Notes under the pieces: model-generated
What the model was told of the DNA's origin: nothing
Databases searched by the model: none
Seen by the model: only the letters and a program-made list of their open reading frames with translations
Source of the DNA: Parachitinimonas caeni
GTDB lineage: Bacteria > Pseudomonadota > Gammaproteobacteria > Burkholderiales > Chitinimonadaceae
Reading direction: 5' to 3'
Length of the DNA: 43,835 nucleotides
Assembly: GCF_030129945.1 (NCBI RefSeq)
Contig: NZ_JARRAF010000017.1
Location: 64,001-107,835 of the forward strand
Shown: piece by piece, positions 9,401 through 16,154 of the stretch
Numbering within the stretch: position 1 is the stretch's first letter
Layout of the letters: each line of letters begins with the position of its first letter
Translations under genes and position numbers: made by a program

Positions 9401-9973
9401 CACCTCAGACCCAGGCATGTCAACCCAGATGTTTCAATTCGCGGCCGTCTGAATGGACGGCCGAATTAGCTCTTCATCGGTTAAGCCCTTATCAGCTAAT
9501 AGCTGTTTCAATTCGCGGCCGTCTGAATGGACGGCCGAATTGCAGTTATTACGTAAACTGTCAAGCAGGCGTCAGAGTTTCAATTCGCGGCCGTCTGAAT
9601 GGACGGCCGAATTGTCGCGCCGGTCAGCTGACAGCTTCTGTTTGACGGTTTCAATTCGCGGCCGTCTGAATGGACGGCCGAATTCATGTCGAGCAAGATG
9701 AGCAGGGAGTGTTGCACGTGTTTCAATTCGCGGCCGTCTGAATGGACGGCCGAATTCCGCTAAATACGAACCAAGCTTCGATCCGTATCGGTTTCAATTC
9801 GCGGCCGTCTGAATGGACGGCCGAATTGCCAGAAATCACGGCTAGATAGCACATTCCACGGTAGGTTTCAATTCGCGGCCGTCTGAATGGACGGCCGAAT
9901 TTTACGGTGAATAAAGGTGATCCTGCTACATATCCAGTTTCAATTCGCGGCCGTCTGAATGGACGGCCGAATT
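6387..9973 (-). CRISPR. Type I-C CRISPR array, 49 perfect repeats plus one decayed repeat, 49 spacers
   Basis: Perfect repeats start at 6459, 6530, 6601 and so on to 9937, each 37 nt and identical by eye. The repeat-to-repeat period is 70-76, giving spacers of 33-39 nt. No duplicated spacer was noticed. On the plus strand the repeat opens GTTTCAATTCGCGGCC and ends GACGGCCGAATT. The crRNA strand is minus, because the handle-type end GAATTGAAAC lies 3' on that strand and the cas operon and leader lie upstream on it. The repeat folds as a 7-bp stem GGCCGTC/GACGGCC with a six-base loop. It is extended by AATTC/GAATT across a 2-nt GC bulge. Type I-C repeats are usually about 32 nt, so this one is five longer. 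New spacers should enter at the 9973 end. Confidence 0.98.
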
Positions 9974-10190
9974 CCTTCTTCTGCAAGCTACTGAAAAACA
10001 AGTGAAAAAAGGCAGGCTTGCGCGTACCTCGTCTGTTTGTCAGTAAGTTGTCAGCAGGTTTGGGTTATGGCTGTTGTTTCTCCATGTTTTTAAAGAGTTT
10101 TTGGCTTGCGCGAACCTGCCGGGAATTTCAGGGGTGATAGGGGTTCGCGCAGGCCGGATTGGGTCTCTCATTATAGCTGGGGCGCGTGGC
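9974..10190 (-). promoter_or_regulatory. CRISPR leader
   Basis: The 217 bp between cas2 and the first repeat hold no gene. A perfect TATAAT lies at 10170-10175 on the minus strand, but I could not find a well-spaced -35 box. A 15-nt motif GGCTTGCGCGWACCT occurs twice as direct copies at 10015-10029 and 10103-10117 (one mismatch). TGCGCGAACC at 10107-10116 is mirrored by GGTTCGCGCA at 10142-10151, a perfect 10-bp inverted pair. These are candidates for protein binding or structural elements in array transcription or spacer integration. Confidence 0.75.
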
Positions 10191-10481
10191 TTATAGCGCC
10201 AATGGGCCTTCGAAGTCGATGGCGCGGAATACGCCAAATTCCCGTACTTCTGTCCCTGCGCCGGCATTGAGTCGATATAGGCGCAGGTTGTCTTGTTGAA
10301 TGTCTATTTCGGCCAGCAGGCGTCTTTGCAGGTCTTCAAATTGCATGAGGTTTACCTGGCATTCAAAAACGGACTTCTGAACGCGCTGGCCGGTGCTTTC
10401 GCAGACTTTGGCTACCCGGCGCAGGCGGCGACGGCCTTCGCGGGTTTCGGTGTTGACGTCGTAGCAGACGATGATGAGCAT
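10191..10481 (-). CDS. cas2: CRISPR-associated endoribonuclease-fold protein Cas2
   Basis: A 96-residue protein opening [25 protein letters not shown], which has the Cas2 ferredoxin-fold first strand with the conserved YDV aspartate near residue 8. Cas2 dimers bridge two Cas1 dimers in the spacer-integration complex. It is the last gene of the cas operon, 38 bp below cas1 and directly above the leader, the standard type I-C position. The length matches the family. Nothing is missing. Confidence 0.96.
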   Translation of the reverse strand: MLIIVCYDVNTETREGRRRLRRVAKVCESTGQRVQKSVFECQVNLMQFEDLQRRLLAEIDIQQDNLRLYRLNAGAGTEVREFGVFRAIDFEGPLAL

Positions 10482-10519
10482 GTTTTTTCCTCGGCCTGAA
10501 TAGAAAGGCTCTCAGGCGG

Positions 10520-11548
10520 TTAACGGAAGGTAAACGGCAGGTAGCCTGCTGTTTCTTGTCGAATGGCGCGGGCCATCAGTCTGGCTTGCACCAGCGGTAG
10601 CAGGCCGAGTGCGATGGTCTGTTCGAACAGCGGGTGGCTCATCGCTTCCTGTTTTCTTTCCTGATAGGCCACCGAGACGTTGCGGCGAGCGTCGCCTTCA
10701 AGCAACACGGCGCCGCCTTCATAGGTCTTGAAGTCTTGCGGGGTGACTTGTTTGCGATTGATGAGGCTGAGCACCAGCCGGTCGGCAAAGGGGCGGAATT
10801 CTTCGACCAGATCAAGCGCCAGTGCGGGCCGACCTGGCCGTACCACATGCAGGAACCCTAGCTGCGGGTCGAGCCCTGCTGCTTCGCAGGCGGCGCGGCA
10901 ATCGTGGGTGATCAGGGTGTAGAGGAAAGAGAGCAGGGCATTGACCGGGTCGCGCGGTGGGCGCCGGGTGCGGCCTTCGAACCGGAAGTGGGGTCGTTGG
11001 TCTGCGCGTATCAGGTGGTTGAGGCAAGCAAAGTACTGGCGGGCAGCTTCGCCTTCGGTGCCTCGCAGGGCGTCGAGGTTTTCGGTGGTGGGGAGCGCGC
11101 GCAGGCTGGCAGCCAGGTCGGCTGCGCCGCGTTCAAGCGCCTGCCGGTCTGATTCGTCTTTGGCTTCGCGTGCGCCGCGCAGCAGCACCTGCCGGCAGTT
11201 TTTCAGTTTTCCGGCCACGCAGGCGCGGGCGGTGCTCAGGGCAAAGGTGGGGTCGGCGGCGCGGGCATGTTGGGCTTGGCGCAGCAGAATGTTGCCGGTC
11301 TGGGCGCCTTCGAGCCGGGCTTTGAAGCGGCCGTGGGTGTCGAGCAGGGTAAGGGTGATGGCTTCTTCTGCCAGCCGGTGCATCAGGGGGGCTGAGAGGT
11401 TGACGTGGCCAAAGGTCACAACGCCTGTGAGGTGGTGCAGGGGGACTCGCAGGCGGGTCTCGCGCCCTATTTCGACTCTCAGGGTGTCGTTGTCGAGGTG
11501 GAGGTAAGCCTCGGGCAGGGTGACGTAGAGGGTGTTGAGTAGTTGCAT
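10520..11548 (-). CDS. cas1: CRISPR integrase Cas1 (type I-C)
   Basis: This 342-residue protein is the metal-dependent integrase that inserts new spacers at the leader-repeat junction together with Cas2. I chose the ATG at 11548 (MQLLNTLYVTLPEAYLHLDN), which gives the usual Cas1 length and N-terminal strand. The frame also runs 34 codons further upstream into cas4, but that extension has no Cas1-like character. The C-terminal half carries the expected metal-site region, a conserved His in GFLHVVRPGRPALALDLVEEF followed by Asp/Glu in the same stretch. cas4 ends 14 bp upstream, so translation is probably coupled. Confidence 0.96.
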   Translation of the reverse strand: MQLLNTLYVTLPEAYLHLDNDTLRVEIGRETRLRVPLHHLTGVVTFGHVNLSAPLMHRLAEEAITLTLLDTHGRFKARLEGAQTGNILLRQAQHARAADPTFALSTARACVAGKLKNCRQVLLRGAREAKDESDRQALERGAADLAASLRALPTTENLDALRGTEGEAARQYFACLNHLIRADQRPHFRFEGRTRRPPRDPVNALLSFLYTLITHDCRAACEAAGLDPQLGFLHVVRPGRPALALDLVEEFRPFADRLVLSLINRKQVTPQDFKTYEGGAVLLEGDARRNVSVAYQERKQEAMSHPLFEQTIALGLLPLVQARLMARAIRQETAGYLPFTFR

Positions 11549-11562
11549 GGCTAGGGCTCTGA

Positions 11563-12180
11563 CTAGGGCTGATAGAGCTGTTGCAGCAATAGTGTTTGGC
11601 GGCTGGTGTCGGCCAGGGCTTGGGGTTGGCAGCGGTCGTAGAGCGAGCAATCGCGGCAGCGATCGTCGTTGACTGGGGGCGGCAGCTTGCCTGCCTGCAG
11701 CATGCTGCGTACGGCTTCGGTTGCTTGCTGTACTTGCTGCCGCAAGGAGGTATCTATGGTCACCACGCGCCGCTTGCCCGAGCTGGCGTAGAACAGCGCG
11801 CCTTCGGGTACGGCTTTGCCGATCATTTCTTCCAGGCAGAGGGCTTGGGCGGCCAGTTGCAGTTCATCGTAGCGCTTGGCCTTGCGTCGCCCTTGTTTGT
11901 ATTCGATGGGGTAGGGGCTGCCATCGGGCAGTATTTCAACGGCGTCGGCCCGGCCGATCAAGCCCAGTTGTTCGCTCCAGATCGGCATGGCGCGTATCAC
12001 GCGATTGCCGGCATGCCGGTCTTCACCGGGGGTGTCTACCCTCGCGTGCAGGGCGTTGCCACGAGCGGTGTAGACGTTGTCGTCAAAGGTTTGTTCGATG
12101 TGGATCAGTGCACATTGTCGCGGGCAATAGCGCCAGTGTTGCAGGGCCGAAATCGGTATCGGGTCGAGTGGTTCGGGCAT
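11563..12180 (-). CDS. cas4: CRISPR-associated exonuclease Cas4
   Basis: A 205-residue RecB-family nuclease with the Cas4 Fe-S cluster. The N-terminal cysteine lies in ISALQHWRYCPRQCALIH and the C-terminal set in RCRDCSLYDRCQ. The nuclease core shows GRADAVEILPDG followed by PIEYKQG, the D...ExK metal-binding motif of PD-(D/E)XK enzymes. Cas4 trims prespacers and selects those with the correct PAM and orientation, working with Cas1-Cas2. It lies between cas7 and cas1 as in canonical type I-C loci. A GC-rich hairpin (GGGCGGCC/GGCCGCCC, 12201-12221) lies in the 61-bp gap before it and could moderate expression of the adaptation genes relative to Cascade. Confidence 0.95.
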   Translation of the reverse strand: MPEPLDPIPISALQHWRYCPRQCALIHIEQTFDDNVYTARGNALHARVDTPGEDRHAGNRVIRAMPIWSEQLGLIGRADAVEILPDGSPYPIEYKQGRRKAKRYDELQLAAQALCLEEMIGKAVPEGALFYASSGKRRVVTIDTSLRQQVQQATEAVRSMLQAGKLPPPVNDDRCRDCSLYDRCQPQALADTSRQTLLLQQLYQP

Positions 12181-12241
12181 GGTTGCGGGCCTTGGCAGGA
12201 GGGCGGCCGAAGGGGCCGCCCCGGGCTGATCCGATTCGCCG

Positions 12242-13177
12242 TTATCCGACGCGCCGGATCAGGCTGACGCCGGCAGGGAGATTGCTGTCATCAATGCTGA
12301 TCTGGAAGTCGGCAAAGCTGCGCAAGGGTTCTCCCTCAGGTTTGCCGGGTTTTATCCGGATGCGGTCGAACAGGCTGTGGGCGTGGGCGTTGCCGAGTTC
12401 CGACTCGTGTTTGAACACGTAGAGGCCACGGGTAGCCATCTGGCCGCGTGCGGCCGAGCGATCATGCTCGAACATGTTTTCGAGGGCGGTAAAGAAAAGC
12501 TCAAGATCGTCTTCGGAAAAGTGGGTCTGTTTGGCCAGAAACGATGAGACAAAGCCATGTGCCACATATAAGCCATAGGGCACGGTGTATTTGCGGCCCA
12601 TGGTGCGGTTGTCGCCTTCCTGCTTTTCGGCTTCGGCTTCGGTGGTGACGGCCATGCGGGTGATGCTGTGTTCTAGCAAGGCAATGGGGCTGACCGAGCG
12701 GGCAAAAGTCAGTTGCACTGGACCACGCACCTGGCCGCAGTTAACGCCGGTGCTCATCACGGCGCCGAAGGTGCGCACGTCGTAGAAGTTCTGGCACATC
12801 CAGCGGCGGGCATCGTTGCTGGCGTCGCCACCGCCTTTGCGTTTTTCCTTGGGTTTCTTTTTGCCATCGCTGCCTTTGTCGCTGCTTTCTTCGGCGGTGG
12901 CGGTCAGCTGGTCGGCGTGGTTGGTTTGAATGTATGCCGTTTCGTGCAGCTTGTTGAGAATGGCCTTTTCTTTGACGTAGATATCAAACGGCGCCTGAAA
13001 GTCTTTGACCAGGCCGACAAAGTTGCGCACTTTGCGTTTGAGGCAGACATCGGTAATCAGGCCCTCGCCGGTTTCGGTATCGATGCGCGGCAGGTTGCCG
13101 GCATCCGGGTCGCCATTGGGGTTGCCGTCTTTCACGTCGAATAGCAGAACAAAATCGTAGCGGTTGGCGAGTGTCAT
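12242..13177 (-). CDS. cas7: Cascade backbone protein Cas7 (Csd2)
   Basis: A 311-residue Cas7/Csd2-family RNA-binding subunit that polymerises along the crRNA spacer. It opens [31 protein letters not shown], with the conserved [15 protein letters not shown] signature of type I-C Cas7. It also has [22 protein letters not shown], the family G-rich stretch. A Lys/Gly-rich segment near residues 100-115 ([12 protein letters not shown]) probably marks a flexible loop. It sits 2 bp downstream of cas8c, so the two are tightly coupled. Confidence 0.96.
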   Translation of the reverse strand: MTLANRYDFVLLFDVKDGNPNGDPDAGNLPRIDTETGEGLITDVCLKRKVRNFVGLVKDFQAPFDIYVKEKAILNKLHETAYIQTNHADQLTATAEESSDKGSDGKKKPKEKRKGGGDASNDARRWMCQNFYDVRTFGAVMSTGVNCGQVRGPVQLTFARSVSPIALLEHSITRMAVTTEAEAEKQEGDNRTMGRKYTVPYGLYVAHGFVSSFLAKQTHFSEDDLELFFTALENMFEHDRSAARGQMATRGLYVFKHESELGNAHAHSLFDRIRIKPGKPEGEPLRSFADFQISIDDSNLPAGVSLIRRVG

Positions 13178-13179
13178 GG

Positions 13180-14940
13180 TCAGTTTTCCTCCTGATTGGT
13201 GTTTTCGGTATCGCTGGGGGTGTGCTTGGTAAAGAGTTCCTGCCGCTGCTGGTAGTAGCCAAGCCAGAAACTGCCCTGATCGACGAGTGTCAGGTGGGCG
13301 GGAAAGCGGCTGCCGAGTCCGAAGACAATCTCGCTGATCAGCCGTTCGAGGTTGATGCTGCGGCCACGGTTGAGCTTGGCCAGATGGTGGGGCAACAGTC
13401 GCATCAGGGTGGGAAAGACGGAGGCCGGCGTGCTGGAGGCGGCACCGCAGAAACGATCACGGATGGTGGCGTTGATGCCGGGCTGGGCTTCTTCCTGCAC
13501 TTTTTCGAGCGCGGCAAACAGTCGGCCCAGCCGGTAGCCGGGTTGCGTGTTGTCGAGGTCTAGCATGGGCTTGAACTCCTTCTCCTGGGTATTGTGGGTA
13601 CGTTGGTGTCGGTTGAGCCAGGCTTTGATGGCAGCTGCTCTGGCGTAGGTGATCTTGCGTTCGGCCCGGCAGCGCAATACCGCTAGCTGGATCATCTGCA
13701 TCGGGTAGACGCCACCGGTGAGGATGGCGCGCAGAACATCGCCACCCAGTCGTGGCGGAATATTGTCGGCCTTGCCCTGCACCACCAGAGAGACCAACAG
13801 CCGGAACAACGGCAGGTGGTCGGGCTCGTGGCTGCCGTGGGTGAGTGCGAGGTCGTCAAAGTGCTGGACGATGCGTTGCGCCAGTTCGGCCAGCGGCAGG
13901 CACTGGTAGTCGCGGATGGCGATGCGGGCGGCGTTGGGCGCCAGCGCCAGCACATGAAACCGGGTCTGGCCGAGGTCGCCTTGATAGCTGCCCTTGTGGA
14001 TTGCGGCGTATAGCTCGGCAACCCGGCTTACGTTCCGGTCGGGGTCGTCCACCACGGCCCGGAAAGCATGGGTCATGATGGGGTCGTCGTTGTCGGCCCA
14101 GAAAACTGTCGAGGCATCGGCCACTTGCACCCGGTTCGGCGAACCGCTTGCCAGCATGGCATTGAGTGCGGTGGTGTAGGTCTGGGCGGCAATGTTACCC
14201 ACCGGGGCGTTATCACCTTGGCCTTTGCCGTAAGAATCAAAGGCCGATAGATTGAAACTGACGATCTTGGCTCCCGAGGTCTGAGCTTCCCAAACGCCTT
14301 TGATGGGCGGATGCAGCCGAGCGATAGTGTCGGGCACGCCGCGCACCAGGCATAGGCGCTGTTCTGCGTCGTCGCTATCACTGGCCCCGGCCAGCGATTG
14401 CAGAATGGCGGGGCGCTGGCAGATAAGGCCGTGGTATTCATCGTCGTTGAGCTCGAAGGTGAGGTTGGGCTTGACCTTGGCCTCAATAATCTCCAGCCAC
14501 AATGCTTGGGCTTGCAGTTTGGCGAGTTCTCGGTCTGGCAGGTGATCGAGAAAGGTCAGAACCGCCCTAAGTCCCGCATCGCTGGCAGCTGGCTCTTCCA
14601 GCGCCTGTAGACGGTTTCGGAATGCTTGGTGTTGTGCAGCCGCTCTTTCGGGATTGCCTTGGATATCAACGCCGAGAACGTATTCGGCAGATTGCCAGAG
14701 TAGATTTGCCTCAATACCTGAGGTTTTATCTTTTCCTCGCGGCACCAGAAACACGCCCGGCTCATGCTTCTTGCCCCGCAGCTCCCCCGTCTTGCGCAGT
14801 TGTACCAGCTGGCCGCTGCGGTCTATCACGATCAGATAACCGATTGCCTGATCAACCAGCCCGATGGGGGCCAGGCGGCGGGTCGGGTCGGGATGGGCGG
14901 CGCGGCGGCGATAGTAGTCATCAAGCGCTTGCAGAATCAT
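13180..14940 (-). CDS. cas8c: Cascade large subunit Cas8c (Csd1)
   Basis: The 586-residue protein begins [18 protein letters not shown], the characteristic Csd1/Cas8c opening. It also has the family segments [15 protein letters not shown] and [19 protein letters not shown]. In type I-C the large subunit recognises the PAM and recruits Cas3. An internal translation start within cas8c makes the small subunit Cas11c in characterised I-C systems. An equivalent internal start could exist in the last 130 codons, for example in the region around [16 protein letters not shown], but this was not confirmed. Its start overlaps the cas5c stop by 4 bp (14937-14940), so translation is coupled. Confidence 0.96.
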   Translation of the reverse strand: MILQALDDYYRRRAAHPDPTRRLAPIGLVDQAIGYLIVIDRSGQLVQLRKTGELRGKKHEPGVFLVPRGKDKTSGIEANLLWQSAEYVLGVDIQGNPERAAAQHQAFRNRLQALEEPAASDAGLRAVLTFLDHLPDRELAKLQAQALWLEIIEAKVKPNLTFELNDDEYHGLICQRPAILQSLAGASDSDDAEQRLCLVRGVPDTIARLHPPIKGVWEAQTSGAKIVSFNLSAFDSYGKGQGDNAPVGNIAAQTYTTALNAMLASGSPNRVQVADASTVFWADNDDPIMTHAFRAVVDDPDRNVSRVAELYAAIHKGSYQGDLGQTRFHVLALAPNAARIAIRDYQCLPLAELAQRIVQHFDDLALTHGSHEPDHLPLFRLLVSLVVQGKADNIPPRLGGDVLRAILTGGVYPMQMIQLAVLRCRAERKITYARAAAIKAWLNRHQRTHNTQEKEFKPMLDLDNTQPGYRLGRLFAALEKVQEEAQPGINATIRDRFCGAASSTPASVFPTLMRLLPHHLAKLNRGRSINLERLISEIVFGLGSRFPAHLTLVDQGSFWLGYYQQRQELFTKHTPSDTENTNQEEN

Positions 14941-15620
14941 GCGAGCGTCTCCTTGAAGTCCGGCACGTCAACGCGGCCATCGCGCAGGCTGGCGGCAAAG
15001 AAGTGCGGCTGCGGGTTGGCCGGATCGGTGAAATCGAGGTCGTACAGCATATAGCCCAAATCGCGCGGGCGACCGAAGCCCAATTGGGCGCGGTCGGTGT
15101 CGGTAAGTTGGCTGTAATCGACTTCGGTAACCGGATCGACGAGGCGGAAGCAGGCGCTGAACTCGCGGCAGCCAAGATAAGGTTGGTTGATGCACTGGCC
15201 CCGCCCCGCCCGGCGCAGAAACATCTCATGGTATTTGGCCGGCGGGTCGCCGCCGGGCTTTACCAGCAATTCGGCATGCAGCCGATAAGCGACATCGCGC
15301 AGAAATAAGCCGGCCCGTTGCTGCCGTTCATCTTCGATAAACAAGCCCAGATCTCCCCGGCCCTGCTTCATCGCGCTCCCCACGCTGCCGACCGGAATGG
15401 TCTTGCCGACCTCGTTGCGCCGCAGGTTGAGCCAGCGGATCGGTTTGAGTACGTCGATGTGGTGAATGCGCCAGTCGATCTGCGGCTTCCACAAAATGGA
15501 CTGGAAGATATTACGGGCGGCTGACGGGGTGATGACTTCGTAGCTGACCCGCTCGACTTTCATTTCGGGGCGGGTGAAGCAGGCAAAGTTACCGCCTACT
15601 TCAAGACAGAAGCGACTCAT
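14937..15620 (-). CDS. cas5c: crRNA-processing Cascade subunit Cas5c (Cas5d)
   Basis: The 227-residue protein opens MSRFCLEVGGNFACFTRPEMKVERVSYEVITPSAARNI, typical of Cas5 type I-C. In this subtype Cas5 replaces Cas6: it cuts the pre-crRNA at the 3' base of the repeat hairpin and remains bound to the resulting 5' handle. The start has an AGGAGA site 8 bases upstream. It follows a small lipoprotein-like gene (stop 30 bp upstream), not cas3 directly. It probably belongs to a transcription unit running through to cas2. Confidence 0.95.
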   Translation of the reverse strand: MSRFCLEVGGNFACFTRPEMKVERVSYEVITPSAARNIFQSILWKPQIDWRIHHIDVLKPIRWLNLRRNEVGKTIPVGSVGSAMKQGRGDLGLFIEDERQQRAGLFLRDVAYRLHAELLVKPGGDPPAKYHEMFLRRAGRGQCINQPYLGCREFSACFRLVDPVTEVDYSQLTDTDRAQLGFGRPRDLGYMLYDLDFTDPANPQPHFFAASLRDGRVDVPDFKETLA

Positions 15621-15650
15621 GGTTTCTTCTCCTGCGGTGGGTGTCTATGT

Positions 15651-15836
15651 CTAGTTTTGGGGGGAGGGTTGATGCGAGCTGTTGCGGGAAGCCTCAGCAT
15701 TGACATGCTGATTGCAAGAGACAAGTGCAGGTGACAATAGAAGCAGCGCCAGCCCGCATAGCTTGCCGGCAGAGCCACGGCCTGTTTTTAACTTGAGCTG
15801 CTTCCTCTGTTTTGTGATGTCGATTTTCAGATTCAT
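15651..15836 (-). CDS. Small putative lipoprotein between cas3 and cas5c
   Basis: The 61-codon frame starts at the ATG at 15836 and is preceded at 7-8 bases by AAGGAGG, the strongest ribosome site in the locus. The product has a basic N terminus of about 27 residues (MNLKIDITKQRKQLKLKTGR). Next is a hydrophobic stretch GLALLLLSPALVSC with a lipobox-like LVSC, then a short polar tail. A perfect TTGACA lies upstream at 15892-15897 on the minus strand, although a good -10 box is not clear. It is the first gene after the cas3 terminator and lies 30 bp before cas5c. It is not a known Cas family. It may be a membrane-anchored accessory protein, a passenger gene, or a leader-like frame that sets operon translation. 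Function unknown. Confidence 0.55.
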   Translation of the reverse strand: MNLKIDITKQRKQLKLKTGRGSAGKLCGLALLLLSPALVSCNQHVNAEASRNSSHQPSPQN

Positions 15837-16028
15837 GAGAGTCCACCTCCTTAATGTTGTGGATCGCATCATGAACCTGAAGTTGTTTTGCTGTCAATGC
15901 AGATATAGAGAATTTACATCTAGTTCACATGAAGAATTAAATTTGATTCGCCTGATTGTATGAAGTGTGCCGATACGGGATTTCGTCGGCAGACGTTAAC
16001 GTCGCATTGACAGGTATACTAGGCGGCT

Positions 16029-16060
16029 GCCGCATCTTTGCATGGGGCGTGAATTGAAAC
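16029..16060. repeat. Solitary decayed type I-C-like repeat
   Basis: On the plus strand the 32 bases end CATGGGGCGTGAATTGAAAC. This resembles the generic type I-C repeat end (GCGTGGATTGAAAC) and shares GAATTGAAAC with the local array repeat. The upstream half can pair imperfectly (GCCgCAT with ATGgGGC). There is no second repeat next to it. It lies in the cas3-cas5c gap, in the opposite orientation to the array. Confidence 0.4.
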
Positions 16061-16094
16061 ATGTGAGCTAGTTGCAAAATTCTTCCATAGTTGA

Positions 16095-16122
16095 AAAAAG
16101 GGCGGCCTTGGCCGCCCTTTTT
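16095..16122 (-). terminator. Rho-independent terminator directly after cas3
   Basis: A 13-bp perfect stem (AAAAAGGGCGGCC / GGCCGCCCTTTTT) with a 2-nt loop, 32 bp past the cas3 stop. The T run on either strand makes it bidirectional in principle. It separates cas3 from the downstream cas genes, implying a second promoter for cas5c-cas2. Confidence 0.85.
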
Positions 16123-16154
16123 ACTATGCCAAACGCGCCTTGCCTGCGCATGAG

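Noticed and set aside
6823-10001. Many open frames on both strands through the array, encoding a repeated FNSRPSEWTAEF-type or NSAVHSDGRELK-type peptide
   Set aside because: They are translations of the CRISPR repeat and its spacers. They lack ribosome sites, and the near-palindromic repeat keeps frames open in both directions.
11549-11650. 34-codon N-terminal extension of Cas1
   Set aside because: It overlaps cas4 and is unlike Cas1. The ATG at 11548 gives the normal family start.
10001-15620. Possible second CRISPR subtype or a Cas6 gene
   Set aside because: All genes fit type I-C. Cas5c takes the Cas6 role, and no extra nuclease or tracrRNA-like anti-repeat was seen.
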